Assembly (NCBI GenBank): GCA_037074765.1
Contig: JBAMDO010000571.1
Coordinates: forward strand, 372,001-436,000
Direction of reading: 5' to 3'
DNA: 64,000 nucleotides
Source: Mansonella perstans
Taxonomy: Eukaryota > Nematoda > Chromadorea > Rhabditida > Onchocercidae
Shown: in pieces, positions 54,422 to 64,000 of the stretch
How positions within the stretch are numbered: the stretch's first letter is position 1
Layout of the letters: every line of letters begins with the position of its first letter
Position numbers and translations under genes: made by a program
Notes under the pieces: model-generated
What the model saw: the letters and a program-made list of their open reading frames with translations, nothing else
Databases searched by the model: none
What the model was told of the DNA's origin: nothing

Positions 54422-56251
54422 CATTCAACCATCATAATTAATACAAGCTATGTTTGCAATATTTCAATTGGTATGCCATTTGTCTAGTATTGAAATTTTC
54501 ATTTTCAAGATTACTTGGAGATGAATGATTCTTGAAAATTACTGAATTCTATTTATTTCTGATTCTCTGTCTTTCGCTCTATATTTGACTTAATAGTTTT
54601 ATCATCTTTCAACAACTATATGATGATGATAATGTATAATAGAAAATGATGTCGTTGTTCTTTTGATTTATGCCACTTATTCAATTTTGATTTAATGTCA
54701 AATATCGAGATATAATTTGAGAATTTGAGAGGAAAAACATTTAAAAAATTGTTTCTCAAAAATTTTTTTAATAAAACAATTCATTGAAATATCATCATAT
54801 GTAGTACACATTGTTTAACAGTGTCAGATATTATTCGTGATGTTTTTTTTTTTTTTGTTCTCCCGTATCGAAATTGGCTTCTCATTGATGATATGCATTT
54901 TCTGAATGATTATTCTTGATAATTATTTTGTTCCAATTTAAATTCACATTATTGCATTGTGATAATTAGAGATTTGATGGTTTTGATTTAATGTCAAACC
55001 AATAGTTACAATAGATGAACATCATAAAAGTCCAATTTAATAAATATAAATATTTCTTAGATTTAGCGACGATACGAAATTTTTAATTTCAGAATTAACT
55101 TTCATTCAGAAGTATGCATGAAGTTTCGATACTTTGCAATGGTTTTCCTTCTTTTTTTAACTTCCAAATAAAGTTTTGTTCTGGTGAGAGAATGAAAATA
55201 TCTGAATCGGAGAGAATTTATTCGTGCATTTACTTCAGCGGGTAGCTGCTTATGTTATTTGCATTACTTCCCTATATGTTACTTTATTTTTTTGCAATTT
55301 TAAAGAATTTAAAAATGTTTTAGAGAAATTCCTATATCTAAATCATGTATTCATTGTCGTGCTTTCTGATTTCTCTCCAGTGTCCATCACCCTTCATTGT
55401 TATGCTTTTTATTGCATTTGCTTAAGTTCATATTTCCTTTTATTACTCCCTTAAAGAGACTTAAAGGAGATTGAAATAAAATTTGAGTCAGTTACTTTGT
55501 CATTAAAATAATTTCAAATATCACTAAGTGATAAGGGAAGTTGGGGTGGAAATTGAAGAACACTTGGCGAGATGCGAAGGATTTAATTATTAGAGGTTTT
55601 AGGTTAGCATCGTTCCATTTGTGATTTCAGGACTGTAAGTTCATATAATTGTTATTGTATATACTAACCTCTTTTTTTCATAAAATAAATGCAAAGGAAT
55701 TTTTTACAAATTTTCAACAGTTATAATAAGTGTTAGCTATTGTTAGCTATTCAAGTGATATATCTTGAAATGGCAGCCTCAATTTTTACAGCGTACTATA
55801 TGTATTGTAACCTATCAAAAAATCATTTTGCCACTAAGAGACTTAAATATTGAATAAGTACAAATTGGAATATCATATTTTTATGTAGGATATTTTTCAT
55901 CAAATCTTTGAGAAATCCAGTCATTCATTAACCACTAAAAACATTGTTCAGTAGTTCCATCTTTATCCCTTTCTTAAACACTGTATGAATTCAAGCAGGT
56001 AGACAGTCAATACTTTATTGTTATGGTGATAATAAAGTCAATACTTTATTGTTATGGTGACCTTTTTACTTCACTTCATTAATCTGAAATTCTCGAGAAT
56101 TTGTTTTTCAGTCGTGGCATTTACTGTGTATTCAACGGCAGCCAAAATTATTCAGAGGGATAATCATTGTTTTTAGTCTTTTTAGCCAGAAAAACAGAAG
56201 GAGGCAGAAGGATAATTAACTATAAAATACAATCTGTGATGTTGATGGGCC
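54422..56251. other. Upstream flank of the striatin gene
   Basis: No coding exon was supported. A direct duplication of GTCAATACTTTATTGTTATG at about 56007-56060 and a T homopolymer at about 54844-54855 are present. The promoter and any trans-splice site must lie here but were not placed. Confidence 0.5.
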
Positions 56252-59200
56252 ATGGTTAGCATCAATAGCTCCAATCTGGCTCAAAGAGATTCCAACACTG
56301 TTGAAACACCGAGAGGAATTGGTAGGTTTGCATCTTATGTATTCCATTTTTTCTTTTACAGATTACTTGGTGCATTCATCCATTTATTTAGGAGCATCAA
56401 GTTTGCATTGGAATATTACAGACAGTGATGATTATTATAACCAACGTGCTTTATTTAATTAAAAAAATACCCTGATTGAAATTCATTTTTCGACTGTTTT
56501 TGAACTTTTTATCTTTTTTTCATGTTAAAAATAATTTGGACAAAAATCACTGTTAGAAAAAGAATTATTGTATGTTTTATTGTAGACGTAAGCGAAGACA
56601 TGAGCAATAATGAATATCCTTTACACGACGTTCAGCAAGATTCAAACGCGTTGGATTGTAAAGGAGACGAACAAGTAAACATTTGATGCTTGTTCATATT
56701 TAATTGTCGAGCTAGAATGCAAAAGCAATAAGTGAAGCGAAAATTATTGGTTGACTTTTATTTTTAACTTTCAGCTTTTTGTTCTAAGCATCTTTCTTGC
56801 TTGTTAATGCATTGCATGATATATAATGACTGTAAAAGGTAGCATATCTGATATTACAACAGTGTTCTCCGAAATACAGGTAACTTTTGACTATCTTCTA
56901 TTCTTCTGCTGAACAAGTATTTTAAGTTACGAAAAGTGCCATATACAATGCACGGTGTGTTGCATTATTTGCAACATGAATGGAGCCGTTATGAAATGGA
57001 TCGAGCACAGTGGGAGATGGAAAGAGCTGAACTGCAGGTTTCATTTCTTAAATCTCAATAAAAAGAGCTTCTGATGTTATAACTTTCTCATGTAAAATAT
57101 TGGTACTATAAATCATAGTTTTCGTGATTTTTTTCAGGCACGAATAAGCTTCCTTCATGGTGAGAGGAAGGGACAGGAGAACTTAAAGGCCGATCTGATA
57201 CGGCGCATAAAAATGCTTGAATACAGTTTAAAGCAAGAACGGTCGGACTTTTACCTGATTTATTACTATTCGACAGCTTTTTCTTTTTTATAGTAGTATG
57301 ATTGAATTATATCTTTTTGCTCATATTATAGCAAATTTATTAATGTTTAGTACGTAATATATATATAATATCGATTAGAAATTGCATAATAGTTAATTAA
57401 GAACGCTGCATTTTAGATTTTAAAATTGTAAGGCTTAAATTTCTTGTCCAGTAAATCAACGAGCAATTTTCATTCGAATAGGAATTTTCAAGGGATAAAT
57501 TATATTTGATCATCGATGGAAGCTATTTATTCAGCTAAGTTCAAATTGTGTTAATTCACTGTATCTTTTGTTTCAGAGCTAAAAATTATCGTTTAACTCA
57601 CAATGGTCAAGATAAGCCAGAAGACGAAGTGAGTCCGAACGAAGTAGCAGGTACATAACTTGTGCGTAGTGGGCGGTAGTTAACTGACCGTGACAAGAAG
57701 TGTTTTAAATTTAAGAGTCATAATTTATGTGTATTTTATAAGTCAATGCTTAGGAAGTATGAATTTTTTTAACTTATTTTCAGAATCTGCTGAGCAAGTT
57801 TCCCTTGACGTGGATGCCTACGCTCCGCAATGCAATAGCGCCTCCAGTTTTCGTAATGCAAGAGCTTTGCTTAGGCAATATTTGCAGGTTGGTACTAGCA
57901 TTTTTTAGCTAGCAATGAATGCTTGAGAAATTCAAGTTAACATTTTGCAAGATTTTATACGTCCTTATTGCATTTTAGGAGATTGGTTATAGTGAGACGA
58001 TTTTGGATGTTCGATCATTTCGGGCAAAAAATTTATTAGGACTGATGTCACAATCGGACCGGCAGGCCGATTCTAACAGGTAGTAATGTTTGCTGGACTG
58101 GATTGTTTTCTAACTTGTATTATTTATCAGTTTACAGTATTATGTAATAATTATCAAGTCCAGAACACTGCAAAGTCATATGAAGGCTTCATTCATAATA
58201 TTCATATGAAGTCTGCATAGTAGTAATCAACGCAATCAACTGGTTACTATAACGAAAGCGCTAAACTCGGTGCAGTTTTGCATGTTTCAGCGCTAGCCGG
58301 CAGAGTGCTGTGAAGTCTCTTCAAGATACTGATCGTGCTGTAATGGAAGCTGCTCAGTATCTTCGGAGAAAAAGAATAGATAATTCAGTACCAGCTGGGA
58401 GTGACGATAGGTAGTATTAACATTTTCCTTGTTTTCATTTATTAGGAATTCCAGACATATTTGTTTTACCGAGATAAATGCTAAAATTTTCACATATTTA
58501 AGTCTTAAAACTAGAAGCAAGAACTATGTTTGAACACTTGTTTTCAAAGCGATTATAGCGATTCGGAGGATGATGAAAAGGCAATAACAGAACACAAAAA
58601 GGATTCTCTTGATTCGGAAATAGTGGAGGAGTTTGGGGAGTTTGCATTTTTAAAGGCTGAAAAAGCAAGTGGTACTACAAAGCGACCGAAAAGGAGTGGC
58701 GAATGGAGCATCAATCAGCGTGCTATTGATCAGATGAAGGAAAAGTTCAGGTAAACACTTAGTCTGACTGTTTTTTTTTTTTTTTTTTTTGTTTTGGCTT
58801 ATATTCTCGGACTAATATAGAAGAATTTTAGGACTTTCTATACTTTTAGATCGGAACAAGAAAGAAAACGAAGTAATAGTCAGAGTGATTCTTTATCTGG
58901 TAGAGGACCACCGCATCAACTTTGCTTAGGACCGGATGATATTAAAAAAGAAGCATTGGATGGTAAGTTCCGTTTTTCCAGTGTATCTGAATTTTGCATA
59001 CTTTTTTCAACAAGAAGTGTATTTTTGTTTATCCATTTTTGCTCTTTCGTGAACGAAAGACATAGACTTTGAAATTTATTTTAGCAAAAAAAAAAATGAT
59101 ATAAAATCAGTGCATATGTCATTGTTCTTTTTTTCGAAAAGTACTGTAAATGAAAATGAGACAGATCTTATTATTTCTTTTTGTACATCTATTTTGCAGA

Positions 59201-61898
59201 TGGTGTTCAGCAGTTTTTCGGTAACAAAAGTAAGCGAGAATTTATTGATATTAATGCAGCTCTCGGCATTGCTGATGAAGGAAATGTTGGCATTAAAGAT
59301 GATTTCATTATCGTTAGTGTGTACTTTCCCATTTTTGTTCCATTTTTGTAAGTATCTTTATCTAATTTTGAACATTTCTCTTCAGATTTCATTCTTTCTT
59401 CCACATATCTACATTTGTAAGTCAACATGTTATCCATTCCTGGCAGATTTTTCAAACAAGAGTCACAGTTCTGAATTACCTTCAGCCAGACGAAGATACA
59501 ACGAATATTCGGTGGAATTTGAAATTTACTCTGCGCTCACATTTCGATAGCATTCGCGCCATGCAATTCCATCCCGTTGAACCTGTACTTATTACTGCTA
59601 GTGAAGATAGCACGGCAAAGCTTTGGAATCTTGGCAATAGCAGTATGAAAATAGATTTAAAAGGAAGTAAGTGTCCAGTTTTCGCGTTTAATGCCACTAA
59701 TTATTCAAACAGAACCGTTTATACGAAGTTTTGTTTTAATGTAGGTTTAGGTTTCTTTATATTACTGCCTTTTGCAGATCAAATCCCGGCACATTCACAG
59801 TCTACAGTTGCTGATCTAGAACCAACTTATACATTCCGTGGACACAAGTACGTAACTTTACTTGAAATTGAAATAATATTTTATTTCTGGTTGGTTCATT
59901 CAGATTTGACTAGTAATTTTTTTTCAGTGGACCGATTCTTTCAATGGATATGTCACCAACAGGTGATATGTGTTATACTGGTGGTTTTGATGGTGTTGTA
60001 TGTTGCTGGTCGGTACCATCAGTTAATACTGATATATATGATCCATACGGTATGATTTTATTCTATTCTGTTAAAATCCACCGAGACATGGAAATATGCA
60101 AGTGTATCTTTTAGGAGTCCCTTGCTTGAAATGTATCTGGGAAAATACACCCAGATGTAGATAGTTAGTGATAAGTGATACGTGGATAGTTACGTACATT
60201 AATTTTGCATCGCAATTATTGGATTAATAAAGATTATTGACTAATATCATGTAGCTTTTTTTGGAAGTTTTCGATCTATATTTTAAAATTAGTCATGTTT
60301 GCAGACTCAAAAGTGTTGTGCGAGAAATTGAAAGGGCATAGTAGTGCAATCTGGTCGGTTGCGTTTCATTCATCGGATAATCGTCTCGTTAGTGCTTCTG
60401 CTGACGGGACTATTAAACTCTGGGAACCAGGTAGTTTTTTTTCTTTAAAAGTATGGTCTGCCACCATTTGACACTTCATGATATCGCTATGTAGGAACAG
60501 CTTGAAGCTGTCGATTTTTTGAATAGAAATTTATGCTACAGATGCGTTGATGGTTATGCAGTTCCTGGTGCTTGTAATATAGCAGACGTAATGATGCATA
60601 TACAGTTTCTAATTAAGTATGGAATTACGAGTAAATCTTAAGGAAATACGGATGCACTCATCAAGTCATTTGGTGCTGCTTTGCCAAATATTAAACCAAC
60701 ATCAGTTGACTTTGTTTCAACTGAACCACAGCAACTGCTAGCAGCTTATACATCATCATATGCTTCAATTATTGATATCGAAACCGGTTCCAGTGTACTC
60801 TCATTTGATTTTGGTGATGGTATGTTTCCAAAGCACTCGTGCCTATTAATTTTCCGTGCTTATTAATTGAATTCAAGACACCTTAATTGTTTTTCTATTT
60901 TATGGAAGTATTTTATGGATTTATACATGTATACCACAATGAAGATTTCTTTGTGGTGATCTTTTTTTAATAAAGGAAAACCATCTTTAAAAGTTTTAAT
61001 ACTGAACACTAAAATTTTTAGTTCTAAAATTATGTGCCATAATTTTTTGTAAGATTTTGGTACCAGTTTACATCAACTCCGCAACTCTGTTTTCTTAAAC
61101 AAAATTTAATCGGCATCAGCTGCATTGTGTTGTTTTAGAAGATGCTGGAACTATTACAAAAATTTTATCACACCCAACAATGTCAGTATCTTTAACCGCC
61201 AGTAATGATCGTAAAATACGTTACTTCGATAACAATACTGGTATCAAGATTTACTTTTTTTAGAGAAATCATTTTTAGAAATTTTTGGTTCTTGAACATG
61301 AGTTGAAAGTTCATTTTCGGATTATTTTAATATCACCAATCCATATTTCTGATAATCTTAAACTTGTTCTCTTTTTTTTTATATTCGAATAGATGAAGTG
61401 TTCATTAAGAGTGGCAAAAATAAAACTCTGTTGATGTAATACTATTGATATTGTTGGTAATTCTTTCAGGCAAAATGATTCATGAAACTGTGGCACATGT
61501 TGAAGCAATTTCATGTTTAGCTATTGATCCCAATGGACTTTATTTACTTTCTGGTAGTCATGATGGTTCTTTACGCCTTTGGAATATGGAAAAAAGAATT
61601 TGCCTCCAGGTAGTTTACATGAACTTAAAAAGGGGAATTATACGGTCATTTCTTAGAAAAAGTTCATATGCAGAGGTACATGATAATTACAACTGTTAAA
61701 AATATTGTGTCTGAAGACGGATGCATTAAAGAAATACTTTATTTGTAGGAGATTGCGGCACACCGCAAGAAGTTTGATAGCGCTGTGATGACGGTTGCAT
61801 TTCATCCAAGTAGGCCTTTGATAGGTTCCGCTGGTGCCGATGCCCTTGCAAAAGTTTTTAGCTCCCAGAAATATTTGCTGGAGAATAATTTTGACTAA
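56252..61898 (+). CDS. cash-1: Striatin, STRIPAK scaffold with WD40 domain (19 exons)
   Basis: Striatin is the regulatory B'''-type subunit of PP2A and the scaffold of the STRIPAK complex; CASH-1 is the C. elegans orthologue. Exons: 56252-56321, 56586-56674, 56927-57037, 57138-57241, 57577-57650, 57784-57887, 57979-58079, 58291-58410, 58550-58750, 58850-58962, 59200-59312, 59447-59666, 59778-59847, 59928-60049, 60305-60430, 60643-60819, 61139-61240, 61470-61609 and 61749-61898. All phases match and encode 768 aa, close to human striatin (about 780). The N-terminus MVSINSSN is unconserved; MHGVLHYLQHEW opens the striatin coiled coil (about residues 58-135, with RAQWEMERAEL and RIKMLEYSLKQER). 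EIGYSETILDVRS follows. The WD40 domain starts near residue 425 with TLRSHFDSIRAMQFHP and ends SAGADALAKVF, then a short tail ending NNFD. No truncation is seen. Confidence 0.95.
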
Positions 61899-62235
61899 TG
61901 AGTTTTGTATTTGTTTGTTTATTTTTTTATTCAAATTGCTATTCGTTAAAGAATGTCTCGAGTAAAAAAATTATACGCCTCGTTAGATGGCTGTATTTTT
62001 CATTATTTTTTGTTTACATATGACTTTAAGGATTTTTCAGTGCTTCACTTTAATTGAATTTGAAACTAATTTTTATACTGCCTCAGTTATAACCTTAGGA
62101 AGTTTAAGAATTCCTTGGATTTGTAAATATTTCCAACGAATTACGAAGTAAGCGTAATGTCGAATTGGAATTTTGTTCTATTAATGATCTTAAGAAATGT
62201 AAGAAAGCTCTTTTTGTTGTTACATTTGATTTGGC
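61899..62235 (+). other. Probable 3' untranslated region of striatin
   Basis: AT-rich sequence directly after the TAA stop. No further WD40 exon follows. The exact polyadenylation site was not fixed because no canonical AATAAA is close to the stop. Confidence 0.45.
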
Positions 62236-62329
62236 CTTATGCTTGGTCAGTTTTAGTTTAGATTTAAAATGTCTCGAATCGGTGAACATTTTTGCTGTGG
62301 ATTTAAACTAAAAACTGACCAAGCATAAG
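62236..62329. ncRNA. Candidate long hairpin, possible microRNA precursor or MITE remnant
   Basis: The arm CTTATGCTTGGTCAGTTTTA (from 62236) continues to about 62266 and pairs with the reverse complement at 62301-62329. About 25 base pairs form with one single-base bulge, and the loop is about 34 bases. The arm length suits a small-RNA precursor, but the loop is longer than usual for a nematode microRNA. It lies about 340 bases past the striatin stop and could be inside its 3' UTR. Confidence 0.45.
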
Positions 62330-62693
62330 TTCAAACCTTCATCTGCATTATAACAGGGGAAAAACATCAATGTTTTCATAGCAACCTTTATGAAAACAAA
62401 ATTTACTGTCTGTCAGTGTATGATCATTTTTACTAATGCAAAGAACTCATTTGCTTGCTTACATTCTGTAATTCTGAGTGTTCTATCTCTAAATTCTGAG
62501 TTAGTGTGTTAAAATTTTTATTTTGAAATTCAAATATTTTATTTTACAAATGCTCTGCTTAGGTACAGTTCAGTTGTCTTTTTGAGCATTTTATAGTGGC
62601 AATTCTTTTGAATATATTTATTGTTAGTTTTTACTTTATAGTCTTACACCATTCATCATAAAATACTTTTTCAAACTAAATTTTGTTTTTTTG

Positions 62694-62724
<31 letters not shown>

Positions 62725-63702
62725 CAGTGCTGAAGCTGGTGTAGATCTTTGCAGTTAAGACAGATTTGTTTTCGGATTCAAAATTTGTGCTATAGATGGG
62801 AGAATGTCATTAGGGTTTTTAGCCTTTGAAATAGTATTTTTTTATTCATTTAGCTAAAACGTTTCTGAATTAGTCTGATTCTGAAGAACGGAAGATATGA
62901 AGGATAGAATAACTATAGAAATAACATGAAACGGAATCAAACAATGTGTTGTTTTTGTTCTCTTATTTTCATCTTAAAATATTGCCATCTAAACTGAAGA
63001 TTAGCATTGATATAGCTATTCTATAAATGTTGAAAAATGTGCATTTCCAAGTGGTAGTTTATAAATTTATTGTCTTACTTTCTCTCTGTTCCAAAAAATC
63101 CCTTTAATTACGCTTCATTTATTGTCGCTTTTTATCGTTGTTGAATTACAGTTGATAATATACATTAAAAAAAAAAGAAAAAAAAAAAAAAAAAAAAAGT
63201 GAAATGATTTGTTTGTTGTTTTGCTTTTTTCTATTTTTATTCTTGTTCAGGTTTTTAGTTCCACGAAAGCAAGATACAATGTTTGTGCTCTATGTGTTAC
63301 ATTATCAAGCAGGAAAACAAGTCTGATAGGAAATACGAGATGGAATACAGTGTGAATGCCTGAATGATGATATTAATGTTTCTGGAGTAACTTTTTGCAG
63401 AATTCTGTATATTTACAAAGCTAACTTTATTGCTAAGCCGACTAATTTCATTGAAATAGATTACCTTAAAAATGTCTAGGTTCAAGTTTCTGCAAAGAAA
63501 ATCATAAGTAACAATGATATGGATTCTTGTAACCATGAAATATATTTAACATGTTGTATTGTTTTGGTATATATGTAAATGTTTGCTATAAAGCCTACAG
63601 TTTCGAATGACTTTTTTAGAAATCATACAACTATTTACAAGCTGTCATATTCCGACTGAAATAATCACCCTCTAATTACTGTTTATTTTTTTTATCAATC
63701 AA
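62330..63702. other. Intergenic, homopolymer-rich
   Basis: Long T run at about 62685-62720 and A run at about 63168-63199. No gene or RNA was recognised; the 79-codon minus-strand frame at 63297-63536 has no domain. Confidence 0.5.
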
Positions 63703-63791
63703 ACTACAAAGGTTGTATTTATCAATCAAACCATTGACAGTAGTATTACTACAAAGGTTGTATTTATCAATTAAACCATTGACAGTAATAT
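63703..63791. repeat. Tandem duplication, 45-bp unit, two copies
   Basis: Both copies start ACTACAAAGGTTGTATTTAT and include AAACCATTGACAGTA. They differ at two positions. A partial third copy (TTATCAATCAAACTACAAA) precedes them. Confidence 0.9.
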
Positions 63792-64000
63792 AGATATTTT
63801 CTATTACAGCTACAAGCATCAGCGATTATTTTTGCTCTGTTCACAATAGAGAGAAATATCTGTAAGATTCAGGTTATTCACAAGCACGTATCTCAGACTA
63901 GCTGTATTGCATGTACGCTATGTGTCGATATTTTTTAGTTAATAAACGATTTAATGCTAATTCGGAACTTGGAATTTTGTTGTTATATGCTAAAAATTAA

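Noticed and set aside
59313..59446. Alternative striatin path using GTAAGT donors at 59347 and 59416 with a 31-bp exon
   Set aside because: It stays in frame and adds 22 residues, but it needs introns of 38 and 30 bases and inserts a very hydrophobic segment into a soluble scaffold.
59110..60055. Long plus-strand frames of 146 and 178 codons across the striatin WD40 exons
   Set aside because: They read through introns; the spliced model matches the WD40 repeats and these frames do not.

Overview
The window looks like a piece of an AT-rich nematode chromosome. Genes are split into many short exons (mostly 70-240 bp) with compact GT-AG introns ending in TTTCAG or TTTTAG. Two genes are recognisable nematode orthologues: a DBL-1 type BMP ligand and a CASH-1 type striatin. 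The low GC, intron style and long empty stretches fit a filarial-like parasitic nematode, but no species can be named from sequence alone.

Layout: 1-6619 holds no gene I can support. 6620-9109 (minus) is a complete seven-exon BMP/DBL-1 precursor (442 aa). 9110-31105 is a large gene-poor region with homopolymers, microsatellites, a tandem duplication, several palindromes, a CpG-rich promoter-like island and a weak LTR-like segment. 31106-38159 (minus), possibly beginning near 39094, is a type I membrane protein with EGF-like modules and a cytoplasmic tail carrying PPPY and LPTY motifs. A fold-back repeat with about 220-250 bp inverted arms lies just upstream (39262-40042), followed by a decayed Pao/BEL-type gag pseudogene (about 41488-42490). 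44238-48964 (minus) is a GTPBP1/GTPBP2-family translational-type GTPase with 12 or 13 coding exons. Cysteine-rich possible exons sit immediately upstream of it and may belong to another gene. 49500-56250 is non-coding with three minisatellite-like arrays. 56252-61898 (plus) is a complete 19-exon striatin gene (768 aa). The 3' end holds a strong hairpin and a tandem duplication.

The genes do not form one pathway. DBL-1 is a secreted ligand that in nematodes controls body size, cuticle and immunity. Striatin is the scaffold of the STRIPAK PP2A complex. The GTPBP-like protein belongs to the ribosome-surveillance GTPases. The EGF-tail protein is an unassigned receptor-like protein. Exon coordinates were derived by hand from splice signals, reading phase and family similarity, and every reported chain keeps an open frame. 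The most noteworthy observations are changes of two normally conserved residues in the GTPase, the fold-back element, the receptor-like protein with paired tyrosine motifs, and several precise hairpins in otherwise empty DNA.
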